A DNA stretch of 53,470 nucleotides from Prosthecobacter sp. GTDB lineage: Bacteria > Verrucomicrobiota > Verrucomicrobiia > Verrucomicrobiales > Verrucomicrobiaceae. The position numbers and the translations under genes are program-made. Where the stretch lies: assembly GCF_034366625.1 (NCBI RefSeq), contig NZ_JAXMIH010000029.1, positions 1-53,470 of the forward strand, given 5' to 3'. The notes below the pieces were generated by a model. That model saw nothing but the letters and a program-made list of their open reading frames with translations, did not search any database and was not told where the DNA came from. Positions within the stretch are counted from its first letter, which is position 1; each line of letters begins with the position of its first letter. Below, piece by piece: positions 36,575-45,903 of this stretch.

Positions 36575-37284
36575 GAGTGTGGCATCAAATCCTTCTGCAA
36601 ACGCGGCGCAAGGCTGCGGATGAGGGAGAGGATCATTTCGACGGTTTCCTCATCATTGCGACGACGCTCGCCACTTTGCTGCGGCGTGAGATTGTCCGTG
36701 ACGCGGGCCATCACGGACGGGTAGGCCCAGCGATGGTTCACGTTGTGCAGCACGCTGTCACGCAGGCTCAACATCTGCCGCTCAAGGTTGCTCGGCGTGC
36801 TGACATCGACGCCGACGAACCAGTAAACATAGTGCGCACGCAGCGGCAGCTTGGTGCCGTCATCGAGCAGCACTTCGCGCTCAATGGCGAGATCCCGCAC
36901 GCGCAGAACTCCGCCAGAGATCAGTTTGACCTCACGCACGCGTGAATCGGTGACCGTCCAGCCCTGGCCGTCGAGGCACACCTCGGGGCGATGAATGCTG
37001 CGACTGTCATTCCCGGCGATGACGAGCGAGGCGTGCGCGAGATCGCGATTCTCCACCGAGCGACCTGGTGTGCGATAGGCACGTTTCACGATGATCGTGT
37101 CGGCGGGGAGCAACGCGCGCTCCTTGTCGCTTGGCGGCTCGGATTCGCCGACGAAACTGCCCGCCACCATCGGCAACTCAGCCAGCACGCCCGCTTCATC
37201 GCCACCTTTGGCCTGTGGTGAGAACTGGCACAGCAGCATGGTCATGCCGCAGAGCGCGAAAAGAATGAAGGCACGGGCGATCAT
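36571..37284 (-). CDS. EpsI-type exosortase-associated protein
   Basis: A 237-residue protein with an N-terminal membrane anchor (FILFALCGMTMLLCQ) and an EpsI/DUF3485 domain, including the SIHRPEVCLDGQGWTVTDSR motif typical of the family and a C-terminal amphipathic helix. EpsI accompanies exosortases in polysaccharide clusters; its exact role is unsettled. The ATG at 37284 overlaps the exosortase stop by 4 nt. An upstream extension to 38010 is an artefact of the open frame inside the exosortase gene. Confidence 0.88.
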   Translation of the reverse strand: MIARAFILFALCGMTMLLCQFSPQAKGGDEAGVLAELPMVAGSFVGESEPPSDKERALLPADTIIVKRAYRTPGRSVENRDLAHASLVIAGNDSRSIHRPEVCLDGQGWTVTDSRVREVKLISGGVLRVRDLAIEREVLLDDGTKLPLRAHYVYWFVGVDVSTPSNLERQMLSLRDSVLHNVNHRWAYPSVMARVTDNLTPQQSGERRRNDEETVEMILSLIRSLAPRLQKDLMPHS

Positions 37285-38246
37285 GACACGGAGGAGACAA
37301 CCTGACGCGAAATGGTGCGTGAGCGTTTGAAGCCGAGTCCGCTGCATAGACGGTTCAGCAGCCAGGAGGCGGATTGAAGCAGCAGCAGCGCGACAAGAAA
37401 GACCACGATGCCGGTGAGTTCGTGGAAGGCGGAGACTTCCTTCTCCACATCGCCGATGGCCCAGTTCTGGCCGAAGATCATCGCCGCGAAGATCAGCACA
37501 AGGATGCGCACCATGTTCGCCACGATGGCGATTGGCAGGATTGTGCTGAACAGCGCGAACCTGCGCCACATCACGCGCTGGCGGAAGTAACTGAACAGTG
37601 CCCCGACTACCAACAGCGCAAACAGCGAGCGCATGCCGGAGCATGGAGCGGCGATGCCCACGCTGAACAACTCGCCCGCCTTCCGGCCGAATTCGAGGTT
37701 TGGCATGGATTGCAACGCGGTGCCGGACACGAGCGCATCGACACCGACGGCATTCAGCACGAAGCCTGTCGCTTGCACCATGATGAGCCGCATCTGATAG
37801 CCAATGCTCTCCTCCAGAAATGGCAGCGGCCACAGGAAGCCGAGCATCAGCCACGCAAACAGCCGGACACGACTGCGCTGCCCGCCTTCCAGCCAAAGCG
37901 CCGTGCCCGCAAGCAGCACCATGATCGCGAGATAGCCGCAGTAGAAATTGTTGGCGCGAAATCCGGCGAAGTAGAGGAACAAGGCCAGGACAATGAGCAC
38001 GAAACCCCATCGGTTCGATGATTCTGGAAGCTGCGCGACCTCATTTCGCCGCCGCCAGAGCAAGTAACCGACAATGAACGGCAGCAACGCACCATGCTGC
38101 CATGTGGCATCCTTCCACTGCATTAGCAGCTCAGCGAGTATCGTGCGGCGAAAGTGGCCGTAGCCCGCGGCATATGGCTGCACGGCCATCAGCAGCACGA
38201 GGCTGGTGGCCAGCATGATCCAGGAGATGACTTGCTTGCGGTTCAT
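37281..38246 (-). CDS. Exosortase (PEP-CTERM transpeptidase)
   Basis: A 321-residue multi-pass membrane protein (about eight helices). The catalytic triad of exosortases is visible: C202 in APCSGMRS, R247 in ANMVRI and H275 in FHELTG. It cleaves PEP-CTERM signals and probably transfers proteins to a surface polymer. The ATG at 38246 overlaps the methyltransferase stop by 4 nt; a longer frame to 38324 has no better start. The likely substrate in the window is the PEP-CTERM protein at 34126. Confidence 0.94.
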   Translation of the reverse strand: MNRKQVISWIMLATSLVLLMAVQPYAAGYGHFRRTILAELLMQWKDATWQHGALLPFIVGYLLWRRRNEVAQLPESSNRWGFVLIVLALFLYFAGFRANNFYCGYLAIMVLLAGTALWLEGGQRSRVRLFAWLMLGFLWPLPFLEESIGYQMRLIMVQATGFVLNAVGVDALVSGTALQSMPNLEFGRKAGELFSVGIAAPCSGMRSLFALLVVGALFSYFRQRVMWRRFALFSTILPIAIVANMVRILVLIFAAMIFGQNWAIGDVEKEVSAFHELTGIVVFLVALLLLQSASWLLNRLCSGLGFKRSRTISRQVVSSVS

Positions 38247-39034
38247 GCGGTTTTGCGGAAGGCGCAGCGGAGAATGTCGCCGAAACCGAGCAGACACAGC
38301 AGTTTCTTCAGCGGCTCCTTCCAAGGCTTGCTTTCATTGATGGCAAATGTGCGGCGAAACTCGACCGCACAGCGTTGGAAGCCTGATTTTTCCACCAACG
38401 ACGTCAAACTGGCCGCGGTGAAATGATTCACATGATGATCGAGCACGAACTGCCAGCGCAGGCCGCGCAGACGGCGCATGTGACTGCCCCAGTTCGGCAC
38501 TTCAATCACCAGCAAGGCGCCAGGACGGAGCTTCTGGTGGATTTGTGCCAGCACGACACACGGATCTGCAAGGTGCTCCAGCACATGAAACAGGGTAATC
38601 ACATCGAGACTGCTATCGGCGATGCTGTCGGGGATCGTTTTGCCTTCGAGCCATGCGATCTCGGGATGATGCGCTTTCCCATCGCTCACGGCTTTGTGAC
38701 TGTCTTCGAGCACGAGAGCGGAAAAACCGGCCTCATGGGCGGCAAGCGCGGTCCTGCCGATGCCGCCGCCGAAATCGAGCAAGCGGCCGGTCTGAATGAA
38801 GCGCCGCACGCTAGCGATGCGGTCGCGCTCGGTGGCAGTGACCCGGAGAGGATAGCTTTCCACAGGCTGGTTGGCCGGATCGTAGTAATCGCGGCTCGAA
38901 TACGGATCACACCAGGTCGCACGGTCGGCAAAGACGAGGCCGCAGGCACAGCACCAGAGGTGGCAGGCACCTGCCTGGCCGATCTCGGCCTTGGCGGTTG
39001 TGTCACAGGCGGGGCATTTAGGAGCCGCGCTCAT
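38243..39034 (-). CDS. SAM methyltransferase with zinc-ribbon N-terminus
   Basis: A 263-residue class I methyltransferase. An N-terminal zinc ribbon is formed by CPAC (7-10) and CCAC (28-31). The SAM-binding LLDFGGGIGRTALAAHEAGF lies at about 91-110, and the FHVLEHLADPCVVL motif IV region is intact. Proteins of this type methylate sugars or lipid-linked precursors in surface polysaccharide loci. It is the first gene of the overlapping chain that ends with larB, and is divergent from the GT9 gene. Confidence 0.88.
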   Translation of the reverse strand: MSAAPKCPACDTTAKAEIGQAGACHLWCCACGLVFADRATWCDPYSSRDYYDPANQPVESYPLRVTATERDRIASVRRFIQTGRLLDFGGGIGRTALAAHEAGFSALVLEDSHKAVSDGKAHHPEIAWLEGKTIPDSIADSSLDVITLFHVLEHLADPCVVLAQIHQKLRPGALLVIEVPNWGSHMRRLRGLRWQFVLDHHVNHFTAASLTSLVEKSGFQRCAVEFRRTFAINESKPWKEPLKKLLCLLGFGDILRCAFRKTA

Positions 39035-39083
39035 GACACAAGTCGTTGCGTGCCTGTCACGCGTGATGGTAGGGTTCGCCAGC

Positions 39084-40064
39084 ATGACGCTGCTCGTCTT
39101 TAAAGTGAACCAACTCGGCGACAACGTCGTGTTCCTGCCTGTCGTGCAATCGCTCGTGGCGGCGCATCCCGACTGGCGCATCGTGGTGCTCACGAGTCCG
39201 ACGGCGGCGCGGTTGTATGAAGTCTGCTGCCCGCAGGTGGAACTGCGCGTGTTTGAAACGGCGCAGTTCAATGGCGCATGGCGCAAACCCTGGTTGCTGG
39301 CCCGCATGGCGGCTGAATTGCGGGCTTTGAAGCCGGATGCCTGCTTGCTCGGCGATGATCAAGGCAACGTGGCGCATCTGCTGGCGCGCTTGAGCGGCGC
39401 GAAGCTGTGTGTGGGACCGCAAACACCGCATGTGAAGCTGAATTTCCTGATTCCTTATCGTGTTGCGGTGAGCGAGAACCTGTCCGGGGCTTCACACAAT
39501 TGGATCATTGCCATGACGCACTTTGAGTTGTCGGGGACAATGCCGACACCGGATTTGAATGCGTTCGGACGCGATGAATCGGGTGCGATTGTGATTCACG
39601 CGGGAGCGAGCCGCGAGTATCAACGCTGGCCGATGAGAAACTTCGTTGAGCTGGCGAACCGGCTGGCGGAGACGCATGCGGTGCGCTGGATTGATCAAGC
39701 GGATGACGCTGGTTTGAGCGACGCGGTGCAGCGAGTGAAGACAAGCACGCTGGATGAGCTGGTGCGTGTGATCGCGGGAGCGAAGCTGTTTGTCGGCAAC
39801 AATTCGGGACCGATGCACATCGCGTCGGCTTGTGGCATTCCAGGAGTCATTTTGATCGGACCATCCTCGTCGCGCTGGGATCCGGCGTGGCATCGGGAGA
39901 GGTTTGATTTGCTGCGTGAGCCGAGATTGAGCTGCCAGCCGTGTGACAGCGCCACAAAGCCGGTGAATCGCTGCCTGAACGTGCAAGCACCGATGGCGTG
40001 CTTGAATCGCTGGAGCGTCGATGCGGTGCATGAGCGGGTGATCAAACTTTGCAGGCCATCGTGA
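39084..40064 (+). CDS. Glycosyltransferase family 9 (heptosyltransferase-like)
   Basis: A 326-residue GT-B enzyme of family 9. Signatures are FKVNQLGDNVVFLPVVQSL (the GD-N loop), the C-terminal HAGASREYQRWP and the nucleotide-binding LFVGNNSGPMHIASACGIPGV. It would transfer heptose or another sugar from an ADP-activated donor; matching donor genes gmhA and rfaE1 lie at 45904-47476. This is the only plus-strand gene in the polysaccharide block. The ATG at 39084 gives the usual start, and an AGGG precedes it. Confidence 0.87.
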   Translation: MTLLVFKVNQLGDNVVFLPVVQSLVAAHPDWRIVVLTSPTAARLYEVCCPQVELRVFETAQFNGAWRKPWLLARMAAELRALKPDACLLGDDQGNVAHLLARLSGAKLCVGPQTPHVKLNFLIPYRVAVSENLSGASHNWIIAMTHFELSGTMPTPDLNAFGRDESGAIVIHAGASREYQRWPMRNFVELANRLAETHAVRWIDQADDAGLSDAVQRVKTSTLDELVRVIAGAKLFVGNNSGPMHIASACGIPGVILIGPSSSRWDPAWHRERFDLLREPRLSCQPCDSATKPVNRCLNVQAPMACLNRWSVDAVHERVIKLCRPS

Positions 40065-40776
40065 ATAGATCGGGCTGCGTGCAGCGCAGGTCGATGAAAC
40101 GTTCCTTCGCTGCTTCGCCGTGGCGTATTTTCAGGAGCAAACCGGCCAGCTTGAAGACCATGTGACCAAGGATGCGGCGAATCTGGCCACTGGTGGAGTT
40201 GGAGCAGTAGTGGCGGCCTTGAACGGAGATGTGCTTGAAGCCGCAGGCGCGGAGGCACTGGGCCATGCTGGCGGGAGTGAGGCCGATCTCGTGGGTGAAG
40301 TCGCCGTAGCGGATGGCGGACGAGAGCGGGCTTTGCGCGTTGAAGGTCAGCAGCCACAGTTCGCCGCCGGGTTTGAGCGCGTTTTTGGCGGCAGTAAGAA
40401 AGCGGATAAACTCATCCTTGGTGAAGTGCTCGATGATGTCCTTCGCGTGCAGCAGATCGAACGCGGCATCTTGCGATTCGAGGAAGGTGATGACGTTTTC
40501 CTGCACCCAGTTGCGCGAGGGATCGTTTTGACGGGCGATGGCGAGATCGGCAGGCGAGAGATCGACGCCGGTGAGTTTGGAGAAACCCTTGGCTGCTATC
40601 CAGGCGAGCCATTCGCCCTTCCCACACCCGAGATCGGCGATGATGGCATCCCGCTTCGGCGGCAGTTGATCGTAAGTGGCGTCGTATTGCGCATGCTGCA
40701 CGCTGACATCGAGAGCTTTCTGCCCACCAAAGGAGGCGGAATAGTCGCGATAGAGGATGTCGCGGTAAGTGCTCAT
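40042..40776 (-). CDS. Class I SAM-dependent methyltransferase
   Basis: A 244-residue methyltransferase. Motif I is IIADLGCGKGEWLAWIAAKG, the ribose-binding aspartate is in TGVDLSPADLA, motif IV is DLLHAKDIIEHF, and KPGGELWLLTFNAQSPLS follows. The extra C-terminal helices (KERFIDLRCTQPDLF) are common in sugar or glycolipid methyltransferases. Its 3' end overlaps the GT9 gene by 23 nt on the opposite strand, and its start overlaps the stop of the upstream glycosyltransferase gene (ATGA). Confidence 0.9.
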   Translation of the reverse strand: MSTYRDILYRDYSASFGGQKALDVSVQHAQYDATYDQLPPKRDAIIADLGCGKGEWLAWIAAKGFSKLTGVDLSPADLAIARQNDPSRNWVQENVITFLESQDAAFDLLHAKDIIEHFTKDEFIRFLTAAKNALKPGGELWLLTFNAQSPLSSAIRYGDFTHEIGLTPASMAQCLRACGFKHISVQGRHYCSNSTSGQIRRILGHMVFKLAGLLLKIRHGEAAKERFIDLRCTQPDLFTMACKV

Positions 40777-41924
40777 GCGGCGATCTTTTGATGGATGAAC
40801 CCGGCCCAGTCGGCAGCGACAGCGCCATGGGTGTAATGAGTGCGGGTGTGTTCGAGCTGGCTATGCGCCATGGAAGCGCCGTTCATCACCCGGCGAATGC
40901 ACCCGGCAAGCGCCTGCGCATCGCCATGGGGGAAAATGGCTTCTTCGTGATTGATGACCTCGGGGATGGCACCGCTGCTGGACCCAAGCGTGGCGACTCC
41001 GCAGGCCATGGCTTCGATGAGAACATGGCCGAACTGCTCTTCCCAGCACATGGTCATCGTGCGCACGGGTTTGCTGGCGAGCACAAAGACATCGAGACAG
41101 CGCAGGAAGGCGGGAATCTCGAAATGCGGCCGTGGCGGCAACAGATGAAGCCAAGGACGTGTTTTCTGCTGTTCCTTGAGCCACGATTCGAGTACGCCGG
41201 AGCCGAGAAGGGCGAGATGGACGCTTCCCAAGTCGTCGCAGGCCTGAAACAGCTCGCGAATGCCTTTTTCCTCGGTCAAACGGCCGCAGTAACCAATGAT
41301 GAAGGTGTCTGAAGGCAATCCTTGGGCTTTGCGCAGTTCATCGCGCTCTGCGCGCGACGCGGGCTGATGATTGACGAGATCGATGCCGAGTTGCGGAGCG
41401 ACAATGACGTTTTCTTTTCGTGCGCCACGCTTTTGCACAAGTTGTGTGGCTGCTTGATTGCCAGCGATGATGAAATCAGTCGTGGCAGTCATGCAGCGAT
41501 AGATTCGTGCGAGGATGAAACCCTTCCAGCCGGGACGCTCGACATTTTCCCAGGTGAATTCGCCGAACAGAGCATGCGGTTGAAGCACCGACTTCCAAAA
41601 GCGTGCCTGCCAGCAGACGACAGCCCAGGGTTCGTTTTCGACGAGGATGACATCGAAGCGGCGTGAGCGCATGACGGCGGCAAGGCCAGCATAGAGGAAG
41701 GTGGTGTCGCGTTGACCACGCCGGGAGAGACGAATGAGCTGGTAGCTGCGTGTGGGCGCATCACTGTCGTTGTCGAAGTCGGAGGACGGACGGCCGAGGA
41801 TGACGCGCTGCTCGATGGTGGAAGTGACGCAGACGAGATCGAAATGCGCGGCGAGCGCCTGGAGCTTCTTACGGTTTTCGAGCGCGGCGTAGGTATGACT
41901 GATGAGCAGCAGGCCGGGTCTCAT
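40773..41924 (-). CDS. Glycosyltransferase family 4
   Basis: A 383-residue GT-B glycosyltransferase. The N-terminus MRPGLLLISHTYAALENRKK leads into a Rossmann domain, and the C-terminal half has GYCGRLTEEKGIRELFQAC and the donor-sugar loop EEQFGHVLIEAMACGVATLG with the E-x7-E pattern typical of GT4. The ATG at 41924 overlaps the upstream glycosyltransferase stop by 4 nt; an earlier start at 42002 lies inside that gene. Confidence 0.9.
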   Translation of the reverse strand: MRPGLLLISHTYAALENRKKLQALAAHFDLVCVTSTIEQRVILGRPSSDFDNDSDAPTRSYQLIRLSRRGQRDTTFLYAGLAAVMRSRRFDVILVENEPWAVVCWQARFWKSVLQPHALFGEFTWENVERPGWKGFILARIYRCMTATTDFIIAGNQAATQLVQKRGARKENVIVAPQLGIDLVNHQPASRAERDELRKAQGLPSDTFIIGYCGRLTEEKGIRELFQACDDLGSVHLALLGSGVLESWLKEQQKTRPWLHLLPPRPHFEIPAFLRCLDVFVLASKPVRTMTMCWEEQFGHVLIEAMACGVATLGSSSGAIPEVINHEEAIFPHGDAQALAGCIRRVMNGASMAHSQLEHTRTHYTHGAVAADWAGFIHQKIAA

Positions 41925-43024
41925 GCGGTGGAGGCTTCGTGCAGACTCGTTTCGTAAGCGGGCGATTCGGCGGCACAGGCAGCGGCGAAGATTTGCGCCC
42001 AATCGTCGCCTGCAGGCAGGATGCGGTGGTGCTTGAGCAGCAGGCGGCGTGAGTGTTCGAGCGCTTCGAGGAACTCGGGAGAATCGTGCCGCTCATCGAT
42101 TTGACGATAGGCGTGTGTCCAGGCTTCGGGATCGAGGTTGTGGAGCATCGGTACGGGATACTGGCACTCGGCAAAGAGTTCGGTGAGTCCCATGCTGCGG
42201 TTGGCGAGAACAGGAATGCCAGCGGCGATGGCCTCCAGCGCTGCGGTGAGGCCGGCGGAGCCATCGCAAGGAACGATGGGCAGCAAAACAGCGGGCGCGG
42301 CAAGCAGATGCTCGAGGTACTCACGATGCGAGGCATTGGTGACGAGTTCGAAGCGCGGATCGGCAATTTCGGTGGCGAAACGGGCGTGCAACGAGTCCGA
42401 ACGGGCAATGCGCGTGATGGAGATGCCACTGTGAAGCAGTGGCGGCACGATGGATTCGTCGCGGCTGATATTGCCGGGCAGAAGAGCACGGAGATGCAGC
42501 GCATCGGGCGCAGGCTGGAACCAGCCGGTGTCGATTTTCCACGGGCGTGAGACGACGCGATGAGCTCCGAGATGTTTAGCGGCGGAGGCAAACTGCTCGT
42601 GCGTGATGCACTCGATTTGGAAGGCGGCAGGGGCGGTACGCAGTTTCGCGGCGAGGTTTTGCCATGCGGTGTCGTGAAAGGCGACGCGACGGATGATTTT
42701 GCCTTCGGTGCGGAACATGCCGAAACGCGCGAGCATGAGCAGGATCGCGTAATGCATGCCGTCGAGGCAGTAGATCATGCGGACACGATGCAGCGTGGTG
42801 TAGTTTTGCACGATGAGGCGGAACGCATCGACCATGCGGCGTGTGGTGCCGCGCTGGCGGCGGTGATAGTCGCGTTCGAGCTGCTCGTCGTTTTGAAACC
42901 ACGCACCGACGAGCGCTTTGCTGCGAAACGGCATCGGCGCTGGATCGAGGAAACGACGCGGCCTGCCGCTCCAATCGCGCAGGGCGTAAGGAGCCAGGAC
43001 GACGAGCTGGGATGAATCAGCCAT
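41921..43024 (-). CDS. Glycosyltransferase (GT4-like)
   Basis: A 367-residue protein. The N-terminal part starts with SSQLVVLAPYALRDWSGRPR and the C-terminal part carries the loop GSAGLTAALEAIAAGIPVLA and MGLTELFAECQYPV typical of GT-B donor sites, although less conserved than in its neighbour. It probably adds one sugar to the lipid-linked unit. Start and stop overlap flanking genes by 4 and 8 nt. Confidence 0.75.
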   Translation of the reverse strand: MADSSQLVVLAPYALRDWSGRPRRFLDPAPMPFRSKALVGAWFQNDEQLERDYHRRQRGTTRRMVDAFRLIVQNYTTLHRVRMIYCLDGMHYAILLMLARFGMFRTEGKIIRRVAFHDTAWQNLAAKLRTAPAAFQIECITHEQFASAAKHLGAHRVVSRPWKIDTGWFQPAPDALHLRALLPGNISRDESIVPPLLHSGISITRIARSDSLHARFATEIADPRFELVTNASHREYLEHLLAAPAVLLPIVPCDGSAGLTAALEAIAAGIPVLANRSMGLTELFAECQYPVPMLHNLDPEAWTHAYRQIDERHDSPEFLEALEHSRRLLLKHHRILPAGDDWAQIFAAACAAESPAYETSLHEASTA

Positions 43025-44576
43025 GCGGCAGGGTGCGATTGAACGGCACGGTTTGAGTGCGAGCGAAGGCCGGATGATGCAGATGCACCGGCTGTGGCGC
43101 AGGTTGTGACGGCAGGCTTTTTTTTACCCGCAGGCTTTCCTGATGAATGATGCAGGCGTTCAAAGCGCCGGCGATAAACCAGAAGAAGAAATTCACCGGG
43201 AAGGTGGAGGTGACGTTGCCGGCAAAGACGTTGTGAACGAGGAGGCCGAACTCGATGCCGACCATCCACAGGCAGATGCTGAAGGTGGGCGTGCCACGCA
43301 GACGGAGAACGCTGCGATGGAAGGAATGCAGCGCGAGCGCGGCGATGATGAGCACGAGACTGAGCGGCAGCCAGCCGATTTCGAGCAGCAGGTTGGAGAT
43401 GAGATCGTGGCTGGCGACCATGCGCGCCTCATGCATGTCGGCGGCTCCTTTGGTGCCATAGCCGAACATGGTCCACATGAGCGGGTTGTGCACGAGATCG
43501 TGCATGCCCTCCAGGCGGTCGCAGATGGTCCAGAAGCGCGCGAACTGCTCGCCGATGGCGGTGCCGCCGAAGCTTTCGAGCGCCAAGAGCGTGAGCTTGG
43601 TGACCCAGTTGATCAAATCCTGCGCGAAGATGCAGGCGGTGAAGAACAAGGCGGTGACGGACGCATAGAGCGTGACCGTGCCACGCGCGCTGCGCAGCAC
43701 TGGCAGCAGCAGCAGAGGCAAGGCCCAGTTGATGTTGGCAAAGCGCGTCATGCTGGCGACGCAGCCAGCGACAAAGATGCCAAAGAACACGAAGCTCATC
43801 ATGCCCCAGGCGTGCGTACCGGTGTCGCGATGATGGCGGCGCACCATAAGCGCAAGGCAGGCGCAGATGGCGCAGCTCGTGCCGAAGGGGGAGCTGTCCA
43901 CGAGCGTGGAGAAGGGGCGCGGACGCACGTCGTCGAGATGTTTGGAGAGAACGGTGAGGCCGGAGCGCAGGTACTCGATTTCGAAGTCACTGAGGCCGAA
44001 GATCTGCTGCTTGAGGCCGTAGAGCGCGACGGGTATGAAGATGATGAGGCAGTATTTGATAAAGGTGACGATTTGCTCCGGCGTGCGGAAGACGCAGGGA
44101 ACGACGAACAGCAGAAACATGTAGGCCGCGCCATCGGCGAGCTGCGTGGCGGCCGCGTTGAAACCACCGCCGCTGCGCAACGCGGAGACGGCGGAGATGA
44201 TGAAGCCCAGGATGCAGACGAGCAGGGAGATCAATTTGCGCCGTTGATACAGGCTGCCGTCATGCAGTGAACGCACGAGCGTGCCGAGACAGATGCCGGC
44301 GAGTGTGAGCGGGCACAAAGCGCGCACCCACATGACGTCGTTCATGGTGACGTGGCCGTCGAAGATCATCATGCGCTTCAGCAGGTCGCTGTAACCGGCA
44401 TAGATGACCATAAGGTAGAGCGCGAGGCGTGGCTGCACCACGGCGAGAACGAAGGAGCCAAGCGAAAGGAACTGCGCGAGAGCGCCGATGGAGTTGCCAC
44501 CAGCGAGCAGCACGGAGAGCATGACGTACACCGCGCCGATGCCGCCGAGGAAGATGATGAATGCCTTTCCTTGCAT
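43017..44576 (-). CDS. Wzy/O-antigen-ligase-like polymerase
   Basis: A 519-residue polytopic membrane protein with about 11 helices and one long periplasmic loop (SDFEIEYLRSGLTVLSKHLD, then RPRPFSTLVDSSPFGTSCA), the arrangement of Wzy polymerases and WaaL ligases. No unique motif separates these functions. The ATG at 44576 is chosen (4 nt after the flippase stop); a GTG at 44600 would overlap it. It is coupled to the downstream glycosyltransferase gene. Confidence 0.85.
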   Translation of the reverse strand: MQGKAFIIFLGGIGAVYVMLSVLLAGGNSIGALAQFLSLGSFVLAVVQPRLALYLMVIYAGYSDLLKRMMIFDGHVTMNDVMWVRALCPLTLAGICLGTLVRSLHDGSLYQRRKLISLLVCILGFIISAVSALRSGGGFNAAATQLADGAAYMFLLFVVPCVFRTPEQIVTFIKYCLIIFIPVALYGLKQQIFGLSDFEIEYLRSGLTVLSKHLDDVRPRPFSTLVDSSPFGTSCAICACLALMVRRHHRDTGTHAWGMMSFVFFGIFVAGCVASMTRFANINWALPLLLLPVLRSARGTVTLYASVTALFFTACIFAQDLINWVTKLTLLALESFGGTAIGEQFARFWTICDRLEGMHDLVHNPLMWTMFGYGTKGAADMHEARMVASHDLISNLLLEIGWLPLSLVLIIAALALHSFHRSVLRLRGTPTFSICLWMVGIEFGLLVHNVFAGNVTSTFPVNFFFWFIAGALNACIIHQESLRVKKSLPSQPAPQPVHLHHPAFARTQTVPFNRTLPHG

Positions 44577-44580
44577 AAGA

Positions 44581-45882
44581 TCAGGGATGAAGCAGCGCAC
44601 GAACGCGCAACAGCGTGAAACGCGGCAGTCCGACGAAAGCGCTCGTCATGAAACCGGAGACATGCATGCGCAAACCAGGAGACAGATAGGTGCAGACGAC
44701 CCACGCGAGCGTGTAGGACACGAGCGTTGCCCAGGCGGCACCGACACCGCCGTGTGCGGGAATCCAAACGAGATTGAGCCAGGCATTGATGGCCACGGCG
44801 AGGATGACGGAAGAGAGATTGGCCGCGAGACGATCTTCGACGGTGAGGATCTGCGTGCGGGCGATGCCGATGGCGTACGGAATAAAGGCCCAGGCGTGAA
44901 CGCGGAGCATTTCGCCGCTGCGGGCGAATTCACTGCCAAAGGCGGTGGACATCCAGGGTGAGAGAAGCAGCAGCCCGGCGGCCACGACGAAGGAAAGGAT
45001 GACCGAGGCGGAGAGGTAATCGACGACACGCTTTTCAAACAAGACAGAGTCGTTTTGACGAGCCTCCATCAAACGCGGCAGGAATAGCGTGGCAAGGATG
45101 CCGGGCACGAAGTAGGCCATTTCGGAGACGCGAACGGCAGCGCCGTAGATGCCCGCCTCTTCCGGGCCGCGCAGCCATTCGATCATCATGGTGTCGAGAC
45201 GGAATAGCAGGATGAGAGCGGCCTGCGAAGCGAGCTCGGGCCAGGAACGGCTGACAAGGGCAAGTGCGCGGGAGAATTGGAAGGCGCGGGGTTTGACACG
45301 ACCGCCATGATGCCAGAACACGAAGGCACTGAGAGCGATGAAGACCCAGCCTTCGAGAGCGTAGGTCAAAGCGAAGAACCAGAGCGGGGCGTTTTGCCAG
45401 ATGCCGAGGGCGATGCAAAAGGCGCTGACGATGAAGCCAATGAATTGAGCGATGACCGCCTTTGAAACACGTCCGTGGGCTTCCAGCCATGCGAGTGTCT
45501 CGGTGGCAGGATTGGTGAGGATCTGCGTGCCATAGACTGCGAGAAGCAGCGCTCCTTCGGGTCTGCGCCAGCCAATCCAGGCAATCAAACCGGCGAAAAG
45601 AACCACAGAGACGATGAAGCGTGCGGTGATCGTGATTCCGAGCACGGCGGGCTGATCGCTGCCATGCTTCATGAGTTCGCGCACGGTGTAGCGTGCGAAT
45701 CCAAGCTCGCCAACGCTCAGCAAAATCGAAACGACGGCCATGGCGACGGCGAGATGGCCGAATCCGGCACCGCCGAGGTGACGCGCGAGCGCGCAGGTGA
45801 GCACGAAGCTCAACAACAGGCGTGCCATGCGCAGCGTCGTCGCCAGCGAGAGCGTTTTGAGGATGTGACTGCCAGCGACCAT
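44581..45882 (-). CDS. Wzx-type polysaccharide flippase
   Basis: A 433-residue membrane protein with about 12 helices, related to the MOP/Wzx polysaccharide transporters (start TLSLATTLRMARLLLSFVLT, repeated ALARHLGGAGFGHLAVAMA and LFRLDTMMIEWLRGPEEAGIYGAA signatures). It would flip the lipid-linked repeat unit to the periplasm. It precedes the polymerase gene by 4 nt and follows gmhA after 21 nt. Confidence 0.9.
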   Translation of the reverse strand: MVAGSHILKTLSLATTLRMARLLLSFVLTCALARHLGGAGFGHLAVAMAVVSILLSVGELGFARYTVRELMKHGSDQPAVLGITITARFIVSVVLFAGLIAWIGWRRPEGALLLAVYGTQILTNPATETLAWLEAHGRVSKAVIAQFIGFIVSAFCIALGIWQNAPLWFFALTYALEGWVFIALSAFVFWHHGGRVKPRAFQFSRALALVSRSWPELASQAALILLFRLDTMMIEWLRGPEEAGIYGAAVRVSEMAYFVPGILATLFLPRLMEARQNDSVLFEKRVVDYLSASVILSFVVAAGLLLLSPWMSTAFGSEFARSGEMLRVHAWAFIPYAIGIARTQILTVEDRLAANLSSVILAVAINAWLNLVWIPAHGGVGAAWATLVSYTLAWVVCTYLSPGLRMHVSGFMTSAFVGLPRFTLLRVRALLHP

Positions 45883-45903
45883 GAAGGACGCGAGTGGCGG
45901 GCT

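Noticed and set aside
37285..38010. N-terminal extension of the EpsI-like protein
   Set aside because: It overlaps the whole exosortase gene in another frame; the family start is at 37284.
43143..44270. A 375-codon plus-strand open frame rich in Glu/Asp/His
   Set aside because: Antisense to the Wzy-like gene; its composition is the mirror of membrane helices.
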